Below are positions 19,826 to 27,773 of a stretch of 64,000 nt of DNA, piece by piece. The DNA comes from VFJQ01 sp044226525 (GTDB lineage: Bacteria; Verrucomicrobiota; Verrucomicrobiia; Chthoniobacterales; Chthoniobacteraceae), in assembly GCA_044226525.1 (NCBI GenBank), contig JBGAGV010000038.1:1-64000 (forward strand), written 5' to 3'. The position numbers and the translations under genes are program-made. The notes beneath the pieces were generated by a model. The model made no database searches. It had not been told where the DNA came from and saw nothing but the letters and a program-made list of their open reading frames with translations. Position 1 is the first letter of the stretch. Each line of letters starts with the position of its first letter.

Positions 19826-20050
19826 CTAGACCGGTCCCGGAGTGGGATGGCCGCCCGCGGTGGTCACGGCCAGGAGGCTTTTGAGAAACTCGTCCAGCCC
19901 GGTGCTGGGCACGATGACCGTATTCCGACGGCCATGAGCTTCTTCGCAGATACGAAGGAATCGACCGCGAGCATTTTCGCAGTAATCGATGATCAGGAAC
20001 TTGCGTTCCACCTGGAGTTGGCGGCTCGCGATGATTTGACTTTCAACCAT
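19826..20050 (-). CDS. Single-PUR-domain nucleic-acid-binding protein (DUF3276-like)
   Basis: 74 residues: RKFLIIDYCENARGRFLRICEE, then GRRNTVIVPSTGLDEFLKSL. This is one PUR repeat of the bacterial PUR-alpha/DUF3276 family, whose members bind single-stranded DNA or RNA; in the family the pattern is KxFxxDLxENxRGRYLKIxE...R..I.IP. It is easily missed because it is short. It is divergent from the HPr gene, and the two share a leader of about 120 bases. The start could lie a few codons to either side. Confidence 0.75.
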   Translation of the reverse strand: MVESQIIASRQLQVERKFLIIDYCENARGRFLRICEEAHGRRNTVIVPSTGLDEFLKSLLAVTTAGGHPTPGPV

Positions 20051-20174
20051 TTCGGGGCGCTCTGGGGAAAAGAGCCGCGGCTTATGCCACAGCCCGGCGG
20101 GGCTGAAAAGGGGGATTTTTACTCACGCGCACTTCTCCACAGGCCGTGTATGGTGGCGGAGGCGATTCAGAAAC

Positions 20175-20489
20175 ATGCCGATCACACCCAAAGCCCCGAG
20201 TCAGCGCCTTTCCCGGACCCTGACGGTTTGCAATCCCCTCGGCCTTCACGCCCGCCCCGCCGCCGAATGGGTGCGGCTGACGCGGACGTTTCATAGTCAG
20301 TTCACCATCAACTACAAAGAGCAGCGCTACGATGGCGCGCGGCTCATGGACTTGCTCATGGCGAATCTTGATTGCGGCGCGACCTTCACCCTGCAGGCGG
20401 AAGGCCCCGATGCCGAAGCGGCGCTCGATCGGTTTGAAAAGTTGCTGCTGGAACTGCGTGACGCCGAGTCGCGAGGTGACTACGCGTAG
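20175..20489 (+). CDS. ptsH: HPr-family phosphocarrier protein
   Basis: 104 residues. The active-site loop NPLGLHARPAAEW contains the phosphorylatable His (His15 in HPr). The rest follows the open-faced sandwich fold: INYKEQRYDGARLMDLLMANLDCGATFTLQAEGPDAEAAL. At the position of regulatory Ser46 (KSIMGVMSL in Firmicutes) the sequence reads DGARLMDLL, so the HPr-kinase site appears to be missing. A leader of about 17 residues (MPITPKAPSQRLSRTLT) precedes the domain. No EI or EII gene is nearby, so a regulatory role is as likely as sugar transport. Confidence 0.88.
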   Translation: MPITPKAPSQRLSRTLTVCNPLGLHARPAAEWVRLTRTFHSQFTINYKEQRYDGARLMDLLMANLDCGATFTLQAEGPDAEAALDRFEKLLLELRDAESRGDYA

Positions 20490-20520
20490 CCGCGCCGATT
20501 GTAACCGCTAATACCGCCGC

Positions 20521-21342
20521 ATGTCCGATCCCGCGCATCTTGCCATTGCCTGTGCCTTGTCCCCGCGATTGCGCGGGGTCCTTGCGGAGGCCGCGCGCTT
20601 TGCAGGATTCTTCGGCGCGAAGGTTTCGATTCTCCATGCGGGGACTCGTTCCGAAGCGAGCGAAAAGCAATTCGCGGCTGCCATTGCCGAAGCCGGACTG
20701 CCTCCGGAGACGCCGGTCCATTGGGGGGCTGGGGAGCCCGCGGCCACCCTGGCCCGTCTGGCCGACGAGCAGGGCGTCGATCTGCTCGCCGCCGGCGCGA
20801 TGGAGCGCGATGTGGAACTGCAATTTCTCAGCGGTGTCGCGCGCGGACTCCTGCGTTCGGCGCGGTGCTCGCTGCTGCTTTTCACCAAGCCTAACGAACA
20901 GCCGCAACCGTTCCGCCGCATCGTGGTGCTGACCGACTTCACGCCTGCGGCGGCAGAAGCCCTGCGCCTGGCGCTCCATGTAGCCGAACGGGAAAAAGTG
21001 GAGGCGCTTCACGTGCTGTCGGTTTTCACGCCGTTCACCGCAGCGCGCGCGAAGCTTGGAGCGGAAGATGAAGGTCCCGCGCGTCACGAGCACGACGAAG
21101 AAGACATGCTCGCGGAGTTTGTGAGCGGTGCGGCGGATTCTCCCGTGCCGATCGAGACGCGGGTGATTCACACCACCACCGGCATGGGAGCGTCGGATTT
21201 CACCAAGACGATCGAAGCCGACCTGCTCGTCGTCCCGGCTGAAACCACTCCGGATGGAGAGACGCGGCTGCCCACGTCGATGGACTGGGTCATGCAGGTG
21301 ATTCCCTGCAATCTCTGGGTCGTGAAACTGCCGAAAGCCTAG
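20521..21342 (+). CDS. Tandem-domain universal stress protein (UspA family)
   Basis: 273 residues with two UspA-like halves. Residues about 5-125 form a degenerate domain (LAIACALSPRLRGVLAEAARFAGFFGAKVSILHAG) and residues about 135-270 a better one (RRIVVLTDFTPAAAEALRLALHVAEREKVEALHVLSVF). The second ends with TKTIEADLLVVPAE and MDWVMQVIPCNLWVVK. The ATP-binding G-2x-G-9x-G(S/T) signature is not clear in either half, so it may not bind ATP. It lies 31 bases downstream of the HPr gene and may be co-transcribed with it. Confidence 0.8.
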   Translation: MSDPAHLAIACALSPRLRGVLAEAARFAGFFGAKVSILHAGTRSEASEKQFAAAIAEAGLPPETPVHWGAGEPAATLARLADEQGVDLLAAGAMERDVELQFLSGVARGLLRSARCSLLLFTKPNEQPQPFRRIVVLTDFTPAAAEALRLALHVAEREKVEALHVLSVFTPFTAARAKLGAEDEGPARHEHDEEDMLAEFVSGAADSPVPIETRVIHTTTGMGASDFTKTIEADLLVVPAETTPDGETRLPTSMDWVMQVIPCNLWVVKLPKA

Positions 21343-21373
21343 CCAGGGCGCCTTCTCGTCCGTTGGCTTTTGG

Positions 21374-21423
21374 AGCCTTCGGCTGGGTGAGGTGTTCGGA
21401 CAGCTTGAAGGCTGGACATCAAC
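21374..21423 (+). repeat. Right half of a dispersed inverted-repeat element
   Basis: This 50-base stretch matches 45128-45176 at about 39 of 50 positions, starting AGCCTT.GGCTGGG and ending GACATCAAC. It lies between the convergent universal stress and HAD genes. Confidence 0.6.
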
Positions 21424-21442
21424 TCCCTCACGGCGGGCGTCG

Positions 21443-22141
21443 TCACAGCCCCAGCTTCGCCAAAACCTCCGGCACGTCGCCGAGATCGTCGAAGAGAAAC
21501 TCCGGCGCGCACGCCTCCAGTTCCGCGCGGGTATGGCGCCCGGTCGCGATCGCCACCGCCTGCGCGCCGATGGCGCGCGCGCAGGTGACATCGTGCGGGG
21601 TGTCGCCGAGCACAAAAATATCGCGCGGCGCGAAGTCGATCCCGTGTCTGGCTTTCGCGCGCGATTGGGCGACGGGGCCGAGCTGGTTGCGATCATGATG
21701 ATCGTCGGCATACGCGCCAAACTCGAAGTAGTGCCACACGCCGTAGTGCGTGAGCTTGAGTTGCGCGCCGCGTTCGAGGTTCCCCGTGAGCAACGCCAGC
21801 ACACAGTCCGGCCGCGCGCGCAGGGTGTCGAGCAATTCGATGACTCCCGGCAGCAGCGCGCCATCCGTAATCGGCAGGAAATGCGCAAGGTGCGTGAGAT
21901 AGCGGTCGTAAAATCGCGTCAGATCTTCCGGCGTTGGCGTCTGTCCGACCCGCGCATAAAGCTGCCGTGCGATGGCCGAATCCGTGCGCCCGGCAATCTC
22001 GATGCCCTCGAGATTGGTGGTCTGAAAAAGCTCCTGCGTGGCCGCCGCCAACGCACGCACGCCCGCGCCGCCGCTGCCGAGCAAGGTGCCGTCGATATCG
22101 AAGAGAAAAAGTTTCCGGTTCAAGCAGGCGACATACACCAC
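21443..22141 (-). CDS. HAD-family hydrolase (phosphoglycolate-phosphatase-like)
   Basis: 232 residues from GTG; a TTG six codons later (MNRKLFLFDIDGTLL) is an equally good start. Motif I is FDIDGTLLGSGGAGVRAL, motif II LALLTGNLERGAQLKL, and motif IV VLGDTPHDVTCARAIGAQAVAIATG. The helical cap is typical of the Gph/PPase group. The HDRNQLGPVA segment is where such enzymes carry a substrate-contacting loop. The substrate is not known. Confidence 0.85.
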   Translation of the reverse strand: MVYVACLNRKLFLFDIDGTLLGSGGAGVRALAAATQELFQTTNLEGIEIAGRTDSAIARQLYARVGQTPTPEDLTRFYDRYLTHLAHFLPITDGALLPGVIELLDTLRARPDCVLALLTGNLERGAQLKLTHYGVWHYFEFGAYADDHHDRNQLGPVAQSRAKARHGIDFAPRDIFVLGDTPHDVTCARAIGAQAVAIATGRHTRAELEACAPEFLFDDLGDVPEVLAKLGL

Positions 22142-22289
22142 GAAGCGGACGGGGTGCAGCAGGAATTCGATTCGCTCCTCATGCCGGTCATCCGGAGCGA
22201 AGTCCGTCGCAGGCGGACGGAGTCGAAGGACCCCGCGCTGTGAATGAAGGCACGGAGTGTTCGGAAAAGTAAGGGGCTGATAAAATCAG

Positions 22290-23588
22290 CTATTTTCGCA
22301 GCAACACAAACGCGCCCGCCTTATTTCCCACGAGCACGTCCGGCTTCCCATCGCCGTTCAGATCGGTCGCGGTGACTTGAGTGCCGACGCCGCTGTTATC
22401 GTCGATGAGGTGCGGAGCCCAGGTCGCTTTGCCGCCGGAGCGCTTGAGTTCGAACCACCACAGCACATGCGCCGCGTTCGGTTCCGGATCGCCTTTCGGG
22501 CCATGCGCCCAGTAGCGTTTGCCGACGACGATGTCCTTCAGCCCGTCGCCGTTCATGTCCACAAAATCGATCGCGTGCGGTTGGGAGAAAATCACGCCGG
22601 TTTCACCCGCTTCGGCGACTTTTCCATCGGGTGTCCCCGTGCCGGTGATGAGGTGGCGAGTCCAGCCTTTCGGGCTGAGATCGGCAGTCTGCTCGAACCA
22701 CGCCACACCGTAACCGTGCGCAGCGAGGGCGGTGACGATGTCGTTCTTGCCGTCGCCGTTCACGTCGTAGGCATACATCTGCGATCCGCCGCCGCCCCAT
22801 TCGGTGTTGTGTTTGGTCCACAGCGCGTCGCCGGGTTTCGCGGGCTGTTCCCACCAGCCGCTCGATTCGAGAATGTCCATCTTGCCGTCGCCATTCACGT
22901 CGCCCACGCCGAGGCCGTGCGTGAAGCGCTGGTAACGCGGCTTCTCGGTGCCATCCGCCAAGGTGAGCGTGATCCGCGGCGACACTGCGTGCCAGGTCCA
23001 TTTCGCCGCGGGATTTTTTGGATCGAACTCCGCATAACCGACCGTGCCGTTGCTCATGCACACGATCTCGGGGCGTCCGTCGCCGGTGAGGTCGGTGAAG
23101 GTGGGCGATTCGTTATCGGTCACCTCCAGCGCGACGTGCTGCGCCCATTTGGTGTCCGCGCCTTTGGGGTTTTCGAACCACCACGATTCTTTGCCGGGGA
23201 AGCCGAGCACGAGGATGTCGGTCCAGCCGTCGCCGTTGAAGTCGTAGGTGTAGGTGAAAAAGTCCTGCGAGTATTCGTTGTCGGTCGAGAGAGCGCCTTT
23301 GTAGCCGGGGATTTTTTCCACCGTGCCGTCGGGCTTCTTGATATCCGAAGTCTTCGAGTCGTCCCAGAACGTATGGCGTTTGGTGAAATCCGGCCCCTCG
23401 AACCAGAACGGCCCGTAAGCGACGTCGATCTTGCCGTCCTTATTAAAATCGCCCGCGCCCGCGCCTTCGGCCCAGAAATGCGGGATGAGATGTTTGCGCT
23501 CCCACTGCCCGTCGAGCGCGGGCGGTTGGGTGGATTGCGCAAACGCGGCCATCGGGAGAGCGAGCGGGAGGAGACGAAGGAGTTTCAT
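22290..23588 (-). CDS. Secreted FG-GAP/VCBS repeat protein
   Basis: 432 residues beginning MKLLRLLPLALPMAAFAQS, a signal peptide, which sets the start at 23588. The mature protein has at least six calcium-binding FG-GAP-type segments: DFNKDGKIDVAYG, DFNGDGWTDILVLG, DVNGDGKMDILES, DVNGDGKNDIVTAL, DMNGDGLKDIVVG and DLNGDGKPDVLVG. They form a seven-bladed beta-propeller like those common in Planctomycetes and Verrucomicrobia. It is probably a surface or periplasmic binding protein. No catalytic motif was seen. Confidence 0.88.
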   Translation of the reverse strand: MKLLRLLPLALPMAAFAQSTQPPALDGQWERKHLIPHFWAEGAGAGDFNKDGKIDVAYGPFWFEGPDFTKRHTFWDDSKTSDIKKPDGTVEKIPGYKGALSTDNEYSQDFFTYTYDFNGDGWTDILVLGFPGKESWWFENPKGADTKWAQHVALEVTDNESPTFTDLTGDGRPEIVCMSNGTVGYAEFDPKNPAAKWTWHAVSPRITLTLADGTEKPRYQRFTHGLGVGDVNGDGKMDILESSGWWEQPAKPGDALWTKHNTEWGGGGSQMYAYDVNGDGKNDIVTALAAHGYGVAWFEQTADLSPKGWTRHLITGTGTPDGKVAEAGETGVIFSQPHAIDFVDMNGDGLKDIVVGKRYWAHGPKGDPEPNAAHVLWWFELKRSGGKATWAPHLIDDNSGVGTQVTATDLNGDGKPDVLVGNKAGAFVLLRK

Positions 23589-23716
23589 GTGGGTGAGGGA
23601 AAGCAGAACCCGCGTGATGCCCTGTGCCTTGGGTTCCTGCAAGCCTCGTAAAGAAAACGAGGCATTTTAATGGGTGAAATCCCTGATTCGATTTGGGAAT
23701 AAATCCCACTGGGGGA

Positions 23717-23731
23717 TGGCTTTGGCACTGC
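23717..23731 (+). promoter_or_regulatory. Possible sigma-54 (-24/-12) promoter
   Basis: TGGC then CTGC gives GG-N10-GC spacing, as required by sigma-54. It overlaps one arm of a 10-base inverted repeat (23711-23720 with 23776-23785). A hairpin with a U-rich tail follows about 100 bases later on the same strand, which could define a small RNA. Confidence 0.3.
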
Positions 23732-23818
23732 TTTTAGACCGGCCATACATCAGGTCCCGAGCGGCATGGAGGTATGCCATCCCCCCCTTTACCAGCCCAT
23801 AGTCACATTCCGATGGAA

Positions 23819-23857
23819 AACCGGCTCTCTTTCTCCCGAAGGAGGGCCGGTTGTGTT
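23819..23857. terminator. Hairpin terminator between the two secreted-protein genes
   Basis: AACCGGC (23819-23825) pairs with GCCGGTT (23846-23852) around a CTCCTTCGGGAG-like inner stem, followed by TGTGTTTT on the plus strand and TTTTCC on the minus strand. It directly follows the stop of the minus-strand gene ending at 23858. Confidence 0.6.
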
Positions 23858-24736
23858 TTAACGGTCGGGCTGCACGGTGGGTTGCGTCGGAGCTGCAGTC
23901 GGCTCGGGCGTCTTCGCATCTGGCTTGGCGTTCAAGCGAGCCTGCTGCACGAAGGGGTTGTTCTCGCCGTAGCGCCGCCAGGGACCGGGCGGGACTTCGC
24001 GGGCTTCGACGAAGCGCCAGTCAGTCACGTCGGTGCTCTGCAAGCCGAGGTAGTCGCGCACGGCCGGGGAGACATTCAGGCCCGCGCCTCCGTTCTCGTT
24101 GGGGCGAGGACGTTCGTTGCCGAAGACATACTGCCAGTGATTCGTCCTGAACGGCCCACAGTCGCTCCACTGCGCGTAGGCGATTCGTCCATTCCTGCGC
24201 ACGGCAATCCAGCGATCTCGCAGGACACTCGCGCCTTCCGTTACAAAGCCCACCTTGAACCACGGAATGCAGGTTCGTGCTTCTGCCTTGGTGCCATTTT
24301 TTTCCACGTCGTTGTAGGGCAGGGCAAAGTAAAAGGGGTTGAGCCGTGGCACGAAGTCGCGCGGGCGATAGTCGCCATTTTCAAAGAGACGTTTTTTTGC
24401 ATCGGGATGGTCGAATCCCCCGAAGTGCTCGGACCATTTCGGGTCCCAGCACGAACTACGATTCTCCTGGCCGACGTAGAAAAGGGTGGTGACGATATCC
24501 TGTCTCCATTGGTAGGCCCCTCCGAACTTGGCCGGCCGGGCGGTCGTCGGAATCGAGGTTCGAGGCTCCGTCGCAGCGATCGCGGCTTCGCGCAGCTTGG
24601 CGGCGTATTTCGAGAACTCTTCCGCCGAGGCATTCTTCGGGGGAGGCTCCGGTAGCTTTTCCTGCGCGATGGCGAGCGACGCGCTCAGCACTCCGCAAAC
24701 GAGGCAGAGTGCGCGGGTGGAGCGGAACGCATCCAT
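23858..24736 (-). CDS. Secreted protein with a possible double-psi beta-barrel C-terminus
   Basis: 292 residues starting MDAFRSTRALCLVCGVLSASLAIAQ, a signal peptide, which sets the start at 24736. The C-terminal part (YAQWSDCGPFRTNHWQYVFG, then GLNVSPAVRDYLGL) resembles the D-x-GPF...DLSPAAxxxLG core of RlpA-type double-psi barrels, so a wall-associated or glycan-cleaving role is possible but unproven. The N-terminal 100 residues are helical and polar with no match. The tail is Pro/Thr-rich. Confidence 0.6.
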   Translation of the reverse strand: MDAFRSTRALCLVCGVLSASLAIAQEKLPEPPPKNASAEEFSKYAAKLREAAIAATEPRTSIPTTARPAKFGGAYQWRQDIVTTLFYVGQENRSSCWDPKWSEHFGGFDHPDAKKRLFENGDYRPRDFVPRLNPFYFALPYNDVEKNGTKAEARTCIPWFKVGFVTEGASVLRDRWIAVRRNGRIAYAQWSDCGPFRTNHWQYVFGNERPRPNENGGAGLNVSPAVRDYLGLQSTDVTDWRFVEAREVPPGPWRRYGENNPFVQQARLNAKPDAKTPEPTAAPTQPTVQPDR

Positions 24737-24790
24737 GGCCCCCGTCCTAGTCCGCTCGGAGAAGCGAGACAAGCGTGAAGATGAAGCGGA

Positions 24791-27712
24791 TTATTTCCGC
24801 GCTTCGGGTGTAACGGTCAGTTCGATCTTCTTCCCATCGCGCTCGACGATCATCTTGATCGGTTGACCGATCTTCACGGCGTCGAGGCCGTAGGTGTAGT
24901 CGTAGATGTTGGTGATCTTGTTGCCGCCGAATTCCACGATGACGTCGCCACCCTTCAGCCCGCCTTTCTCCGCCGGGCTGCCGCTGCGCACGCCGGAGAG
25001 TTTCACGCCTTTCACCTCGGTCGTGTAATCGGGAATCGAGCCGAGATACGCGCGCAAGGTTTCGCGCGAACCGCCGCCCTGGTCCGTCTTCTGCACGCGG
25101 CTGTAATCGGGGCGCTCGGGAGCGTTCACCACGTCGGTGATGATGGCCTGGGCGAACTTCGCGATTCGTTCCATGCCGTCGTAGTCGAGCTTCTCGGCGG
25201 TATCGGTAGGGCGATGATAGTCTTCGTGCGCCCCGGTGAAGAAATTCAGCACGGGCACGCGCTTCGGGTAGAAGCTGGTGACGTCGGTGGGGAGATACGG
25301 GTCGTCCTGCAGCACGAGATTGAACCCGGCGGCGACGTTGCGTTTCTCGATGAGTTTGCGCCATATCTTCGAGCTGCCGACGGCTTGCACGGTGAGTTTG
25401 TTTTCGCGCAGGCGACCGACCATGTCGAAGTTCACGTAAGCGGCGATTTTCTCGATCGGAACGGGCGGCTTTTCGCAGAAGGCGGCACTGCCGAGCAGGC
25501 CCATCTCTTCGCCGCTCCAGAGCGTGAAAAGAATGCCGCGTTTGAATTTCGACGGCGCGCTGGTGCCATCGAGCGGCCGGGCGCCGCTCGCGGAAGTAAG
25601 CGCGGCAGCGAGTTCGAGCACCGTGGCGGTCCCGCTGGCGTTATCGTCTGCACCGGGATGCACCTGACCTTCTTCACCCGCCTTCGCCATCGACGACGAA
25701 CCGCCGTGGCCGAGGTGATCGTAGTGGGCTCCGACCACGACCCATTCATCCGTCTGGCCCGGCAGCGCGGCGATGACGTTGTGATCGGTCTTGCGGATGT
25801 GCTCGATGCCGGTGGTGAATTTCACGCCGGTTTTCGGCAGCACGAAGCCGCCCTCGGCGTGCGGGTTTTCGTTGTCGAGCCCGCTCTGGAGATCCTTGAG
25901 CGACTTGCCGCTCGGCGCGAGCAGCGCATCGGCAACCGTCCCGCTGATGCTGAGGGCGAGCAGATCGCTGCCCGCATTGCTGCCGTCGTTGGTGAGCTTG
26001 AGCACTTCTCCCGCGCCGGGTGAATTCGGACCGGTCACCACGAGCACGCCTTTCGCGCCACGCTCGCGGGCCATCATGACTTTATAGCGCAATCCGGCGT
26101 AGCGATTCAAATGCGCGCGGCGTTTCGCATCCACGCCCTCCGGCACATAGCGCAGGAGGAGCACCACCTTGTCTTTTACGTCGAGACCGTCGTAGCTGTT
26201 GTAGCGTTCCTGCCCGTTCAACTCCGGCACGCTGAGGCCATAGCCCACGAAGACGACTTCGCCTTCGACCGTCCCGTTTTCGCTGAAGGCGAGGGGACGG
26301 AAGTCTTTTTCGACGGTGAAGGATTTGTCTCCCACGTTCAGCGTGTTTTTGCCCGCGATCAGTTTTTCCCCGGCGCGAAACTCGAACTGCTGGAGAAACG
26401 AATCACTGCCGACCGGCTTGAGCCTGTAATCCTTGAGCGCGTTCACGAGCCACTCCGCGGCGACGGCGGCGCCGGGTGTTCCGGTCATGCGGCCATCGCG
26501 TTCCGGCGCGGCGAGCCACTCGACGGTGCCCTTGAGAATATCATGCGTGAGGTGCGAAAGGTCGGGCAGGCTTTTCGTTTCCGCTTTGGTGGATGCCTTG
26601 TTTTCCACGCCTCGGGCGGGCGCCGCCTCCAGTGCAGCGAGCGCGGCTTCGTGGTTCCAGTTCGCGAGGAAGAGCTGCGATTTTTTGTCGCCGGTGCGAT
26701 TGCTCGTCCAGCAGAGCCGCTTTCCATCGGGCGAAAAGACCGGCAGGCCGTCGAAACCGTCGGTGAACGTCACCCGCACTGGTTGCTTCGTCCCCTCGGC
26801 ATCGACGATGAACAGTTCGAAGTTTTCGAACCCGAGTTTGTTCGTGGTGAAGACGATATACTTCCCGCTTGGGTGGTAATACGGCGCCCACGACATGGCC
26901 TGAAAATCGGTCACGCGACGCACGTCGCTGCCGTCGATTTTCATGGTGTAAACGTCCGCGTTCATCCCGCTCGCATCGAAGCGGCGCCAGATAATGCGCT
27001 GGCCATCGGGAGAAAAGAACGGGCCGCCATCGTAGCCGGGCGCGGTGGTGAGCCGGCGCACGTTCGAGCCGTCGGCGTTCATGATGTAAATATCGCCAAA
27101 CCACGCCGCGTCTTTTTCGAGCCGCTGTTTTTCCTCCGCGTTCAGCTCGTGATCGTAAGCGCCGCGTAGCGAGCAGAAGACGATCTGTTTGCCATCGGGC
27201 GAAAAGGAACCCTCCGCGTCGTAACCCTTTTCGTGCGTGAGCTGCACGAGCTGCGTGCCGTCCTGCTGACACGTGAAAATGTCCATCGTGTCATCGTAAT
27301 CCCACGAGTAACGCCGTGTCTTGCCGCTGGCGCGGAACTCGAGTTCGGCCTTCTGCTTGGCGAGCGCCTGCGGATCGTGATGCGTGCTGGCAAACATCAC
27401 TCGCGAACTGTCCGGTTGGAAAAAGGCGCACGTCGTTTTGCCCACGCCGGACGACACCCTCGCACTGTCGCCGCTCTCCAAATCAAGCGTGTAGATTTGA
27501 TAGAACGGATTGTCGTCCTGACGCTCCGACTGGAAAATGAGCGCTTTGCCGTCGGGCCGGAAGTAACCTTCACCACTCCGCTTGCCTTCGTAGATGAGCT
27601 GCCGCGCATTGGTGATGAAGCGGGCTTCCGAGGCCGCATCGTCGGCGCGGGTGATCGAGGTGAAGCCAAGGGCGAGGAATAGACAAAAGGCGGGACGCAA
27701 AGGGCGGAGCAT
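24791..27712 (-). CDS. M28-family zinc peptidase with TolB-like propeller and PDZ domain
   Basis: 973 residues starting MLRPLRPAFCLFLALGFTSITRA, a signal peptide. Residues about 30-370 are PD40/TolB-like repeats (FSPDGKQIVFCS, FSPDGQRIIWRR, FSPDGKRLCWTS). Next come a PA-like insert (KGVLVVTGPNSPG) and the M28 metal site: GAHYDHLG, GADDNASGTATVLE, SGEEMGLLGS, NFDMVG and HRPTDT. A C-terminal PDZ domain has KLSGVRSGSPAEKGGLKGGDVIVEFGG. M28 aminopeptidases bind two zinc ions. The propeller could present peptides or bind the envelope. Confidence 0.92.
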   Translation of the reverse strand: MLRPLRPAFCLFLALGFTSITRADDAASEARFITNARQLIYEGKRSGEGYFRPDGKALIFQSERQDDNPFYQIYTLDLESGDSARVSSGVGKTTCAFFQPDSSRVMFASTHHDPQALAKQKAELEFRASGKTRRYSWDYDDTMDIFTCQQDGTQLVQLTHEKGYDAEGSFSPDGKQIVFCSLRGAYDHELNAEEKQRLEKDAAWFGDIYIMNADGSNVRRLTTAPGYDGGPFFSPDGQRIIWRRFDASGMNADVYTMKIDGSDVRRVTDFQAMSWAPYYHPSGKYIVFTTNKLGFENFELFIVDAEGTKQPVRVTFTDGFDGLPVFSPDGKRLCWTSNRTGDKKSQLFLANWNHEAALAALEAAPARGVENKASTKAETKSLPDLSHLTHDILKGTVEWLAAPERDGRMTGTPGAAVAAEWLVNALKDYRLKPVGSDSFLQQFEFRAGEKLIAGKNTLNVGDKSFTVEKDFRPLAFSENGTVEGEVVFVGYGLSVPELNGQERYNSYDGLDVKDKVVLLLRYVPEGVDAKRRAHLNRYAGLRYKVMMARERGAKGVLVVTGPNSPGAGEVLKLTNDGSNAGSDLLALSISGTVADALLAPSGKSLKDLQSGLDNENPHAEGGFVLPKTGVKFTTGIEHIRKTDHNVIAALPGQTDEWVVVGAHYDHLGHGGSSSMAKAGEEGQVHPGADDNASGTATVLELAAALTSASGARPLDGTSAPSKFKRGILFTLWSGEEMGLLGSAAFCEKPPVPIEKIAAYVNFDMVGRLRENKLTVQAVGSSKIWRKLIEKRNVAAGFNLVLQDDPYLPTDVTSFYPKRVPVLNFFTGAHEDYHRPTDTAEKLDYDGMERIAKFAQAIITDVVNAPERPDYSRVQKTDQGGGSRETLRAYLGSIPDYTTEVKGVKLSGVRSGSPAEKGGLKGGDVIVEFGGNKITNIYDYTYGLDAVKIGQPIKMIVERDGKKIELTVTPEARK

Positions 27713-27773
27713 ACGGATTGAGGAAAGGATGTTGGGCGCGGTTTCCTTGGGCGGCAACTGCGCGGAGTGCGGG

